Below, piece after piece: positions 14,884 through 27,000 of a stretch of DNA of 64,000 bases. The DNA lies in assembly GCA_905182995.1 (NCBI GenBank), contig CAJJDP010000008.1, forward strand, positions 80,506 through 144,505. The letters are read 5' to 3'. Both the position numbers and the translations under genes were made by a program. The DNA is from Paramecium octaurelia. Taxonomy: Eukaryota > Ciliophora > Oligohymenophorea > Peniculida > Parameciidae. The notes beneath the pieces were generated by a model that was not told where the DNA came from, searched no databases, and saw only the letters and a program-made list of their open reading frames with translations. The stretch's first letter is position 1. Every line of letters begins with the position of its first letter.

Positions 14884-16722
14884 ATCAAAAGTAATAGAAA
14901 CCTTTTTATTTTTGAAAATTGATATTTTTTGGTGATATTTCCAATGCTTTGTCGAATAGAGTTATTGCTTGCTGATGCAATTGTTAAGATGATAATGAAA
15001 TGCCTAATATTGAATATATAGATCAAAGTTACCTTTATTAAAATAAGCCTTAGCATATTTAGAATCAATTGAAATGGCTTTATTAAAGCATTCTATGGCT
15101 TCTTCAAATCTAGATAACCTATTTAATAGAATTCCTAATATTGAAATCAGGTTAACCTTTGTTGTAATATGCTTTCTTATAATTTGGATTTAGCAGAAGG
15201 GCTTTGTTAAATTATTCAGCTGCTTCGTCATTACGGAAGAGTTAAAATAATGCCAATCCTAAAAATAGTTCAAAATCAACCTTTATTTAAAAATACTTTT
15301 TCACTTTTAGAATTGATTTTTAAGGCTTAATCAAAGGTTTAAATTGCTGAAACATATTAATTTAGCTAAGTTAAGGTAATCCCTTAAATTTGATTTTTAA
15401 ATACCTTTATTAGTTAAAGCGATATCACTATTTGGGTTAATTTGGATTGCCTTATTTAAAGATTCTAAAGATTCTTAATAACGATCTAAAATTCTTAATA
15501 GGGAGCCTATTTATTTATCAGTATTAAACCTTTACTATAATGTGCTTAATCGGAATGAGGATTCAATTCGAGGGCTTTATCATAACATTCCAGAGATTGA
15601 TCATATAGACCTAAATTTTCCAAAGTGCAACCAAATAATCATAATCTGAAATACCTTTATTAAGAAAAGCTTTCCAATTAGAGGGATTAAGCTAAATAGC
15701 TTTATTAAAACTGTTTAATGCTTCTTCATATTTATGTTGTTTGTTTAATGTAATTCCTAAATAATTTTTCAATTTTTATACCTATATTATTATATACTTG
15801 GTCATTATTTGGCTATAAGAGTATAGTTTATTCAAAATATCGTACTGCTTCTTGATATTAATTTAATCTTAATAGTAATAATCCTAAATGATTCTTAATA
15901 AAATACCTTTATTATTTAAAGCAGGAAAATAATTAGAATTTATTTTAATTACTTCATCATACATTTCAATAGCTTCCTTATAATTATGAAGTCGTGCTAA
16001 TTGTAAACCTAATTTATACGTTTTGATACCTTTATTAAAATACTCTTAATATGATTTGTCTCTTACTTAAAGATCTTCTTTCACTTTTGATTACCCAAAT
16101 TGGTTATGAGAAATATTACTCTTATTCAAATTATCAAAATTAGATTATTTTTCTGAACTATCATCTACAGAATCAAGCGCAATCTTTTTGATCGCTGTAT
16201 GCTTTAGATCATTTGTTATTATGATCTCATGTTAATCTAAATCAATTGAGAATTCAATTACTTTTATCATTAATTTCTAATTCAATTTATTTTATTTTTG
16301 TCTTCTTGTTAAAATCATATATTTCTGTATTGATATTTTGTATCTATTGGCCTTCCTCCTCATATATCTTTCTGTATTATCTGATATAACCAATATATTG
16401 AGAAATTTCTAATGGAGATTTATTAAATATTTTTTTTTCAATTTCTAAGATTATTACTGAATTGGGATCATATTACCTAAATTATTGATAAATTGACAAA
16501 GTACAATTAATTAGTTTCAATTCCATTAGTAGTATTGAAGCGAATTTTAAAATAATTCATCACTTTTTAAATTTCATCAATGCTTAAGCAATCATTTAAA
16601 TGATCATAATGTTTAGCGAGTACACATTCATAGCACAGTTCATTAAATTAACATTCAACATTCAGACAATATCCAATAACACTGACATTTTGGTGTTCAC
16701 ATTATTAAACTTTGATGTACAT
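14884..16722 (-). pseudogene. Zinc-box / TPR repeat protein with three small lesions
   Basis: ATG at 16722, TGA at 14886-14884. The N-terminus is a B-box-like Cys/His motif (CEHQNVSVIGYC ... CYECVLAKHYDH). After a helical linker come about nine TPR units of 34 residues (for example YKEAIEMYDEVIKINSN and FEEAIECFNKAISIDSKY). Almost every unit is interrupted at its NKG glycine by a short intron (first 16009-16029). Lesions: an extra base in the CC run near 16476 and an extra base in the T run near 16262-16265 flank a segment whose best reading is SVIILEIEKKIFNKSPLEI. In addition the acceptor of one TPR intron near 15632 lacks the expected A, leaving no AG. An intron at 16445-16476 would also keep a frame open, but its translation is much less protein-like. 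TPRs bind protein partners; none can be named. Confidence 0.7.
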
Positions 16723-18695
16723 TTAAATTAAAATAATTAAATTTCTTATAAACTTTATATTTTTCCCTAAATATTGTGATGATATACTAAAATATGCTTT
16801 GGATAACTATGAACATTCACAGTTTGAATGTTTCTACCTAAAATTAATACTATGGAATTTTATTATCTTAATTACTAAAAATGGAAAAAATCAATAAAAT
16901 TACTACATTTTAAAAAGAAAAAAAATAAAAATATACAAGCTTTATTCACTTGAATTCAAAAATTTAATAAAGAAATGTTGTTAACTTTCATTAAATGAGA
17001 AATTTTATTAGATAATTCTCAAGTTATTTTCCATCGATTTTGAAATGTGAAAATTTATTATTTTCAAATAATTTTTGACATCCTAGAATTTAAGTTTAGA
17101 ATCTAGATCATAGTTGACATCTCAATAATTGGAGAGAGACAATACATTTTGGTTTTGATATTTATAGAAAAAAACCAAATTAAATGATCTCACTACTTAT
17201 AATCTTATTATTGCACTTCATACTTTACATATTTTCCAGCTTGTTATACTTCTATTTTATAACTTATTGCAATGTGAGAATAAAGCTAGAAATTAATTCT
17301 ACTACAATTTACATCAACATTAGAATATTGAATCCATAGTAGAAAATATATATCATAATTTAGAAGCATCAAAATACTATGTGATATTCACATTAAGACT
17401 AGATGCTAATTTGTTAAGGTAATTTGTATTAGATTAAATCTAATATATCTATATCTATTTTAAAAACTAAGATACATATTAGTATTTAGATCAAAAACAT
17501 TTGAATATTTAAAATAATGATTTAAAAACTATGAAGAAAACAAATTTGCCAAGCAAACTACAGCAATTAAATAAGACTTTAATGATTTAATTGCAAAATG
17601 AAAAGTGGAATTTATGGAGTTTATGTTGGTGTTGATAACCTCATTTTATAAAGTAAATATCTAGAGTTTTATGCCTATGATCGATATTGATTATAAAAAG
17701 TGCAAATCTTTTTATGCTGTCTGATGGATATTCAATAATTTTTTTGGCCATATAACTAATTGAATGTTGCAATTAAATATAATGTTAATTTAGCAAAAAT
17801 TTAGAAAATCAAGCATCTCAACCCTCAGCTTATAATCTAAAATGTGTTACTTAACTTTGAATAATGAATAATTATTTCCAAGAAAAAGAAATTGAATAAA
17901 ATTATAATAATCAAAAGAAACAAAAAGTATAAATTTTTTAAATGTTATTTTCAGATTAATAACATTAGACCAGGCTATTTCTGCAAGTTATTTTGATTCT
18001 ACGTACTCTTATTTTAATTCTAGAAACGAGCAGCATTTTATTTATTTTAAATTAAAGACTTCTGAATGATCTAATTCTTTAAGATTATTAAGTCATGACT
18101 ATAAAAGAGTCAACACATTAATAATCCCTCTAAGGAGTAACTTATGATATCTCATATATTTAACTCCATAATTTTATTCATTAACATTTTACTGCTTTAT
18201 ATTAATAAAATATTTACAAAAAACCATAAATTTTATACTGGAAATGAACTCTAAGAATTAGATAGGTAATATCTTTATAGAGTATAAAAATGATTTAAAA
18301 AGTAAAGAACTTTGAATCAATTTAAGAGAAACCAGAATAATAAATTTCGTCAACAAAATGTTAATGTAAATATTTTTAAACTAATTTAATAATATAATTT
18401 AGCTCTGTTTATGATATAGTAAATACATTCTTCTTCTTTAATAAAAATATACGAATTAATTGCATTTTTTTTCAAAGTTCACATGTGCATCAAAACATTT
18501 TTGAGAATGTTAATATGGTATTATCTTAAAATCAAAAAATTTGAAAAAAAAGGGAGTAATTCATATTATATAAATAAGCGAGTGTAATCTCCTTCATCAT
18601 TGTAATTTGTAAATCTAAAGACGTTTCTGCTTAAACCAATTTATGATGAATATTACAATAAGAATTACAATAATAAATATATTAATTCTTTAGAG
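16723..18695. other. Long spacer with no secure gene
   Basis: One plus-strand frame from about 17119 to 17640 is open for some 170 codons (includes ASKYYVIFTLRLDANLLRQF) but has no suitable Met and no recognised family. It may be an exon, a relic or chance. The rest is very AT-rich and shows nothing I can name. Confidence 0.35.
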
Positions 18696-19244
18696 ATGAA
18701 ATGGAACAGTTGCTTTTTATGTGCTATTTTATTATTGTACAAAATTTAATTAGTAGTTAACACACCTTGTAACAGAAGAGAAGCAAAATTAAAATCAATA
18801 ATTAGGGGTAAATATAAAAACGTGATAAACTATAACATGGGAACATTAATTTCATCCAAATAATAAAATGGATTTGCTGTAGGCATTTACGGCAGTTGTT
18901 TACGTGATAATATTTATACTATTACCGGAGGATATGGATTTACATCAAGTGCAATAGGAAATTCAATAATATTCGATTTATAAGAATAATACGAATTAAA
19001 CACTTTAAAAATATGGCTTTGGGACTAATCCTACAGATTCTATCGAATACAAATTTATTTAATATATCAACAAGTAGAAACCATAATCTATGAGAGCAAT
19101 TTTGCTTAAAGTATAACTACTATAACTTTTCCTGTCTAATCTGTTTAAGGATTTAAAGTATACAATCTTAATGGAAATACTCAAAATACTGGGCTTTTTA
19201 TAATCAAAGCAGAAGCTTATTTTAAGCTACAAACAAATATTTGA
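18696..19244 (+). CDS. Small secreted protein with galactose-binding-like (F5/8 C-like) fold
   Basis: A single open frame of 182 codons from ATG 18696 to TGA 19242-19244, with no introns needed. Residues 1-20 form a signal-peptide-like hydrophobic start (MKWNSCFLCAILLLYKI). The body contains YTITGGYGFTSSAIGNSIIF, LNTLKIWLWDQSYRFYRIQI and a final FIIKAEAYFKL, an order that recalls discoidin / F5-8 type C-like jelly-roll domains, also found attached to BTB proteins in ciliates. The match is by eye and weak. If correct it would be an exported carbohydrate- or ligand-binding protein. No transmembrane tail is seen. Neighbours on both sides are long spacers. Confidence 0.5.
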
Positions 19245-21001
19245 AACTAATTGATATTATATATATGAGTTAAAAAGTTATGTATTTTCAATAATCAACA
19301 TATTACATAGTTTTAGGCTGAAAAATGGACATTAAATTTAAGCTTTATCCTTTTGATTGACTAAAGCATTTTTAACTACTTTTATTATACTCTTAAAAGC
19401 GAGATTAAAAATTAACCAAAGAAATCCATACTCAATTGCACAACCAAAATTATATATTTTAAAGTCCCGATATTGTGGTCAAGTCAAATTTTTTTGAATA
19501 TTTAACTCAAATAATAACTTTTAAATAACATAACTATAAATTCAAATTAAAAAGACTCCATAATCTCCATAATCTCTTCTTGCTAGATTTCAACTTTAGT
19601 TTTTACTAAATAAAGCATAATTATTTCAGTCTTCCTAATATCTAAGCTCGAGTTTCTGGGAAAATTTTGGAAATCCAATACTAGCAGGACTTAAATATAT
19701 CAAATCATGATTTTTTAGAAATTATTATCCTGCGCATCTTTGAATGCTTTTGTTAACTTATTTTAATAAAAAACTCAATAAATTAAATATTCACCATACT
19801 CTATTTAGATAGAATTTCACTGACATAATAAAATCATTTAACTTCTAAGATCTGAAATTAAATAGTTTCAGATCTTAGAAGTTAAATTATTATTTAAAAT
19901 CACTTGCATCAATATATAAACTAATATGATAATTCTCAAATTTTGAATAAAAGCCATCTTACTAAGTTTTTGCATTTGATTATTGCAAAGGGATAGCTTT
20001 GTAATTGATATTGTTTTTTGAATTATAAGAATCTTTGACTGAATGTTTCTTAAAATCTCGAAGCCAATTTATATTTTATTTAATTCTCTTCGAATGTATC
20101 GAAAAAGTAAGAAACCTCTAAGAATTAAATCTATTTATCCTTTAAAATTCATAACAAAGCCTAGGAAATCATTGTATAGAAAGTATACAACTTTCGATGA
20201 GATTAGTCTTTAGAAAAATGCAATTACACAATAATTTAAATGAAGAGTCTATTAATTAGAATTGTATACAACAGATATCCTCCCATTTATGCTGCTAATG
20301 ACTTTGTTGCTAAAGATTTATTTTATTAATTTACTATTTTGTTAAGTTAATTTTTGCTTTTTCAATATTTAAGTATTCTTTATCAATAGATATTTTGGAT
20401 TTCTTATATGACCCTAAAATTGACTAATGTCTTTAATGATTTTGCGACAATAATGTATTAAGGTTGAATTTTTAAATTATTTTATAATCTTTGAATCTTA
20501 AAAATATATAAATTTTCATGATTATATTAGATTTCAATTGAATAAGTTTATTTAATTAAAATTATTTTATTCATGAATTAAAAAAGGAGATATTTTTTAT
20601 ATAAATAACAACATAGTTATTTTTAGGATAACATATATTTGTTGAGATAATGATAATATTAGCATCTCTTATGCATCTATAAATCAGTGTGTCAACCTTT
20701 TTAGGCTGAGTTACAATTTAGCATTCATTTATAATTTTTTTTCTCTCTATATACAAATGAAAAATTTACATAAAATAATAAGCTTATTCTTAATCAAATA
20801 AGTTCATAACTTGAATCTGTGTCATAGGAATTCATACCAAAAATATTTAGCAAATATATGGCTTTGATTTATATTTAATGTAAAATGGTCTACTTCCAAG
20901 TTTTATCATCATTATTTTATTTTTCTATACAAGGGATAATTCAAATCAAGAAAAAGGATTTAAAAAGATTTTCACAAAGCCTAATTATTAAGATAATAAA
21001 A
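19245..21001. other. Spacer upstream of the second giant gene
   Basis: No coding frame I trust. Contains the perfect hairpin at 19836-19887 and presumably the promoter of the gene at 21002. Confidence 0.45.
19836..19887. repeat. Perfect 22-bp inverted repeat with 8-base loop
   Basis: Left arm 19836-19857 and right arm 19866-19887 are exact reverse complements; the loop is TTAAATAG. The arm core is AACTTCTAAGATCTGAAA. In such AT-rich DNA a 22-bp perfect stem with several G/C pairs is unlikely to be chance. It lies in a non-coding spacer. It could be an RNA hairpin, a replication or amplification palindrome, or the footprint of a mobile element. Confidence 0.9.
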
Positions 21002-24000
21002 ATGCAAATCTTTTCATATTATTTGCTTGCGCTATTTTTGGTTCACCTATCAAAGTCCTGTTGGGTTATGGTATTGCCAAGTATTTACCCAATTAAAACA
21101 GCTTCAATGGAAAATACAAATAAAGATGATCGATGTTGTGCTGGCGTTGGAGTGTGGAATAGATATGTTCCACTTAGTAATTTAATATAAGTTGGAACTA
21201 TTGGAATACTGGACAGCAATTGTTTTCAATTGTTTAGAATATAGGATAAGACAAACAATGAATTACATTTTATACATTATTAATGTGTTGACTATGAGAA
21301 TAAAACAATCAAGAAATATTTTCTATTTTTGGATAAGGAAGTTGGAGATATTAAAGAAGAGATTCTAGTAGATTATAACTAATATGAATTTATTTGGTAT
21401 TTTAATGGATTCTTTACAAATCCTTCAAACTAGGAAGTCATAATATATTAATTGGATGGTATGAATTAACTATACTAAAAACCAATCTAATACAAATTTT
21501 AAATTGATTAATAAAAATTTGAACAAATAGTTGGAGGTGATTTCATTGTACCCTAAAATATTCCACTTCAACATTTTGAGAGAAACATCCTATCCTATTT
21601 TCCTGGAGACATTAAATATATTGAGGGATGTTATATTTTTTCCCCTCAAGGTTTTATTAGTTTGATCAAATAGAACTCAAATAAAGCTTGCTATTGTTAC
21701 TAAAGTTCAATATCCAGCATAGCAGATGTAAGAATAGAAAAATAAAATTTTTATGAATTTGTATCAAATAATCTTAATTGTTAAGAATTTTTATTATAAG
21801 GTTGGGTAAAAATTTAAGAAATTCATTCATATGATGCCGAATTTGATTATTAACTTCTAAAACTTGCCGGTAATTTTTAAAATTCTCACTTAATTCAAAA
21901 AAATTTATGCGCATTCTAATTGTTTTACAAGATCTCTTCTAGTAAAAACCAAATTATTATAACAACCTATAGCTATACTATTCCTGCTGTCTATATAGAC
22001 TTTTCAAACAATCCTTTCTTAAAGTCTGAAACAATTGATGTAACTTTTGATATAAAATTGTGGCATTATGTATTAGTAACGAAGTTAGAAAATTCAATTT
22101 AGGTTTCAATTACATTTTACAAAGGTTTTGACAAAGAAGAATTTAATATAAACTTAGATGTATAACAGTTCCATAAAATATAATTTAAGTTATTATATGG
22201 GAATTTGTTATAATCTACATCCAACTACCTAACAATATAAATTTTTGATTTCTAATTTCTTAACTGTTTATATTCAAATTAACCATAAATAAGTTGCCAC
22301 CCAATTTGCAAATAATGCGATGGGCCGACAAAAGATGATTGCCTATCATGTTTTGAAGATTCAAATAGAAGATATTTACCAGAATTTAAGTAATGTATAT
22401 GTGAATATGGAAAAGTTGATGAAAATAATAATTGTGTTGATTATAAAGTTTTAAACCTTAATTTAAATCAAGTAAAGCCATTGAAAGAAGAATGCAAATA
22501 TGGTTTTTTTGAAATTGAAGGCTATTGCTAATAATGGTATTATTTTCATAATTATATAGCCCATCAATTATAAATAAAAATGTTATAACTTGTTTGGAAT
22601 GTGTATAGAATCCTAAAAAATGGGCTCAAACTCTTACTTGTTAAACAACATTATATACAAATAAAGAAGGAAATACATCACAAAAGTTGCAGGACCAATA
22701 ATAACAATTTATATTTTTGGGTAATGATTTACAATATTGTCCTGATTGCTACACACTTGTAACTCCATCCTACGATTAAGTTAAAAAATCGATTAATTTA
22801 AAGATTTTTGTCGATCAATAAATGAAAATTGCTACTCTTGTGGATAGAATTGTTATGAATGTGAAATCTTATAAACAAATTTAAATTGCTTAGCCCATTT
22901 TTACAAACCCCGTCCTTCTTAAGAAGAACCTTGTTAACCTCCGAAATATCAAAATTTTCAAAAAAATTGTGTAGACTGTAAAATAAAAAATTGTTTATAT
23001 TGCTTCAATTATTTTGGAAGTGATCCAACAAGAACTACTCTAGGCTTTATAGAAAATTATTCTTTTATTGATCAAAAAATTTAAGATGGAAGTTACTCTC
23101 TTATTGATGAAGAAATTATAGAAGGCTGTGCTTAATGTACTGAAGAATACATCTATAATATTACAATTAGAGAGTGTATTATGAAGAAACCATCTGTATA
23201 AAATTGCCTTCAATACTATATTAATTTTGAAAAGCAAGAAATTTGCACTCTTTCTGCTATTGATGACTTTAATATTGCTCCTGTAATCGCAAATTGTTAA
23301 TCTCATCTTTTTTATTGTAAATAGTGCATCAAAACTCCATAATCTACTCTTAGATGCATACTTTGTGAGGATTAATATTTGTTATTTACCTCAACAGGAA
23401 CTTGCACTTCTTGCAATAATGAATTTTCCAAATAATGTATTGAAGAGTTCGGTTTAGATCCTTGGAAATGGTTAGTTCAAGGCTTTATATATTAATTTTT
23501 ACCTAATAAACCTACTTTTAATAATTAATTATAGAGACCAAAAATTACTATCACTGAATGCATGCCAGGTTATAAAAAGATAAAAAGAAGCTGTTGTCAA
23601 TATTGCGATTAGACGTGTTCTGAATGCAAAGATAATGGCTAAGAGTTTGAATGTTTCAAATGCAAATAAAATTATTATTAAGAGACAATAAGAAATTAAT
23701 CTAATGGATAGTGTTTTCAATGTTGAAGAAATAATTGTATTTAACTTAATAAAATAGAAAATAAATCCATATTTTGTAATAACCCCAGACAGCACCATTT
23801 ACACTTATAGATGTCTTTAATAGATTCCTCTTGAAAAAATTCAAATAGACCCAAATCTATAAATTGCATAATATTGTTATTTAAACAATTGTGACAACAA
23901 TTTAGAATTATATAATGTAAACTATTATTTAATTTAGAATAATGTTGATTGTAATTACATCTAACTTATTCCTGAGGATCAATTAAATTAATTGAATTAT

Positions 24001-27000
24001 CAATATTTTAACAATATTGGTCTTAAGGAATTAGCTATTACAATATAACTAGCAGATGACTGCAATTTAAGCAATCCTGATCATACTCTTACGAATGATT
24101 TTAAGGAAAATATTTTTTCTTTGCAAATAGCAAGATTTAAGTATTAAGGCACGAAATCCCCAATTTAAACAGAGTAATCATATGCTTTGAAAATTTACAA
24201 TTATGATGTTATTCTATTAACTAATATCAAATTTATAATTTCCTCAAATTTAAATTTGATATTTCAAAACAGGGGCAATCCAATAGATGTAACTTTCATT
24301 GATATATCATTTTCTTAAGCTGAAAGCAATGCAATATCATTCTCTATTCAAGGAGATAGATTCCTTAATTTAAGTGTGAAAAATTTATTAATTTTTGATT
24401 GCAGAATTGAAAATTCAGTCGTATTTAATATTTATTGTGCAGATTTGAGTGACACTATTAAAATTGAAAATTTTAAACTTCAGAATTGTAAATTTACAAA
24501 TTCTGCTTTATTTTAATTTTAAAACGTTTAAAGAACAATTCTAATTAAGAATTTTATTATAGATTCTTGTGAATTTTATAATTCAACAATCGTTCTCTTC
24601 TAATTGAATCAAAATCCATTCTCTAATATAATATATAATGACGTTTAAATAGCAAACACACTATTTTAAAACACAAGTTTTATTTACAGCAATGAGAGAA
24701 CAAAATTTACTATTAATAATCTTTCAATTATAAAAAGTAAGATGATGAATTCTAAATTTATTATATTTAATTATGAATCTAAATTAAAGAATATTTTAAT
24801 AAAGGATAGTGATTTAATATCATTTTAATTTATTTCATAAATCTCATCAATCATGGAAGAATATGAAATTTAGCTGGATTAAATTTAGTTTTAAAAAAAT
24901 ACTATTTATAATTCTTAAATATTTGTTACAGAATACAAGCAATCAATAACTTAAACTAAACTTTTATTTAATAACCTATATTTTGAAGATAACATTATGG
25001 CTTCTTAACAAGAATAGTATCTTATAATAATTAACTGTTTTAATTTAACTATCTAAAACACCTTCATAAGAAATACATTAAATTATCGTTTTATTTCGTT
25101 AATCGCTGTTCCTTTTATAAAAATTGAACATTTAATTTATGAAATTTCAAATCAAAAACAAAAAGTTAAACCATCATCTGAATGCCTTTAAAATTAGATA
25201 TATTATTCGTAATTATTATAAGTTTCTGGGTTTATCGACATAACTCTAAATTTCTTTTAACTTAAAAATTTATTTAGTATAGATCAGTCAATAATTTCAA
25301 TTTAATCAAATCCATTGAATATGTTAAATTCAAACGAAAATATAAAAATTAAAAACTTTTTAGTTAAAGGAAACATATTAATCAAATAATAATTAGGAAA
25401 ATTATTTTCTATAATTGAATTATAATCTGAAAAACCTTAAATAATTGAATTAGATTAATTAAGCTTTGAAGAGAATATTTTTCATGAATATAATAAGGAT
25501 CCTTCTTAAACTTCAGCAAGTCTTTTTTATTTAGATTCTGGGTTAGGTCTTTTAATGATGAAAAATATCATTTGTTCTAATAATTCTCTAACAAATTCTT
25601 CCCTCTCGTATATTTCAATTTTTTCTAAAGAAATTCAAGTAGAAAATTTTTATGTCTAGAATCATAATTACCACAGTCAAGAATTTTGGGTTAAATATTA
25701 TGAAATTCAATTTTAAGGTAATTATAATTAAAATGAAATTACTTATATTATTTCTCAATCATATAATATCGTAACATTAGGAGGAGTTTTATCAACAACA
25801 GTAACTAAATTTTCATTTAATAATGGTTTATTTAGTTATATTAAAGCCTAAGGTAGTCAAGTTTTTAACATTAATTTATAAGGAGTTGGAATAGTGATTA
25901 TATAAAACTGCATTGTTAATCACGCTCATAATTCATTATTTACAACTTTAGAATAAAATGGGGCTTTTACAATTAGTGCGAAGAAAAGTTTGTTAACACT
26001 TTATCTTAATAATGTTATTTTAACAGATGTCTTAAATAAATAGTCATCTTCAATCTTTTAAATAGATCCATCTTATTCAAAAAATAATATAGAATTAAAA
26101 AATATTGTTGCTAGAGATTGCTTCTCCCTTATTGACTAAATTTTGAGTTTTAAATTTGATTCTTAAATCGTTTTATAGAATAATGTAAAAATAGACAATT
26201 TTACAATTATTTAGACTTAGGCAGCCTTTTTAACATTTGTCTAATCGTTTGGAAAAGTTGGTTTAGTTGAAAGGGAAAAAATGCTTACAGACAATGCAAT
26301 TATGAATTTGGTTGGATGTACATTTACTTTAGACAAATTTAATATTTATGGAATCATATTATCGTCGATCATAAAACTTATGGATTCAAAATATATCAAA
26401 ATTACAAACTCCAAATTCACCAATATTTAAACATTTTATCCCTTAAATTTAGTAGATGTCTAATAAAGTAATGACATGTAATCTAAGATACTTTTTTTTA
26501 TAATATTTCAATATAAAATCTTATTGATTTTAAATTTAGTAACCTAAATTAGTACTAATTTAATTATAATTTTATTGATCTTGATTCTTCATAATGCAGT
26601 TTTAAAACTAATTAAATAATAAATGAGATGGATTAACAAGATGTTAATTTGGTATCAACCTTTTTAAGGAAATTGTTTCAAACTCGAATTAGAATGGATC
26701 TTTGATTAAATTGAAAACTATCACTAACCAAACTCAAGTTTTGTTCAAAACAATTATGTTACTAAATAATGATTGTTAAAATTGTTTGAATGGCTTATTA
26801 TATTTTGAATAAGTTGATTTCTAAAAAGCTCTAATCTCAGAACTGTCATGCATTATGAACTCCAATAAAAATTATGGTTGTATATTGGCAAAATCAGATA
26901 AAAAAATAGATAGTATAACATCAATTTAGAATTCAATGTTCATCTCTAATAAGGGATAATTAGGAGCTGGAATTTTTATCTAAAATTAGAAATTTTATTT

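Noticed and set aside
16445..16476. Possible 32-nt intron in the TPR gene
   Set aside because: It keeps a frame open but the resulting peptide is less protein-like than the reading with two one-base insertions, which restores a coherent helical segment.
17119..17640. Plus-strand frame of about 170 codons
   Set aside because: No start codon, no recognised family, and with TGA as the only stop such lengths can occur by chance; mentioned only in the spacer note.
22570..22840. Extra short introns to explain the first shift in the second giant gene
   Set aside because: Candidate GT...AG segments have the wrong length modulo three or would remove cysteines conserved with the first copy.
23040..23798. 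Minus-strand ORFs of 88-89 codons
   Set aside because: They are antisense to the Cys-rich part of the second giant gene, which is conserved with the first copy.
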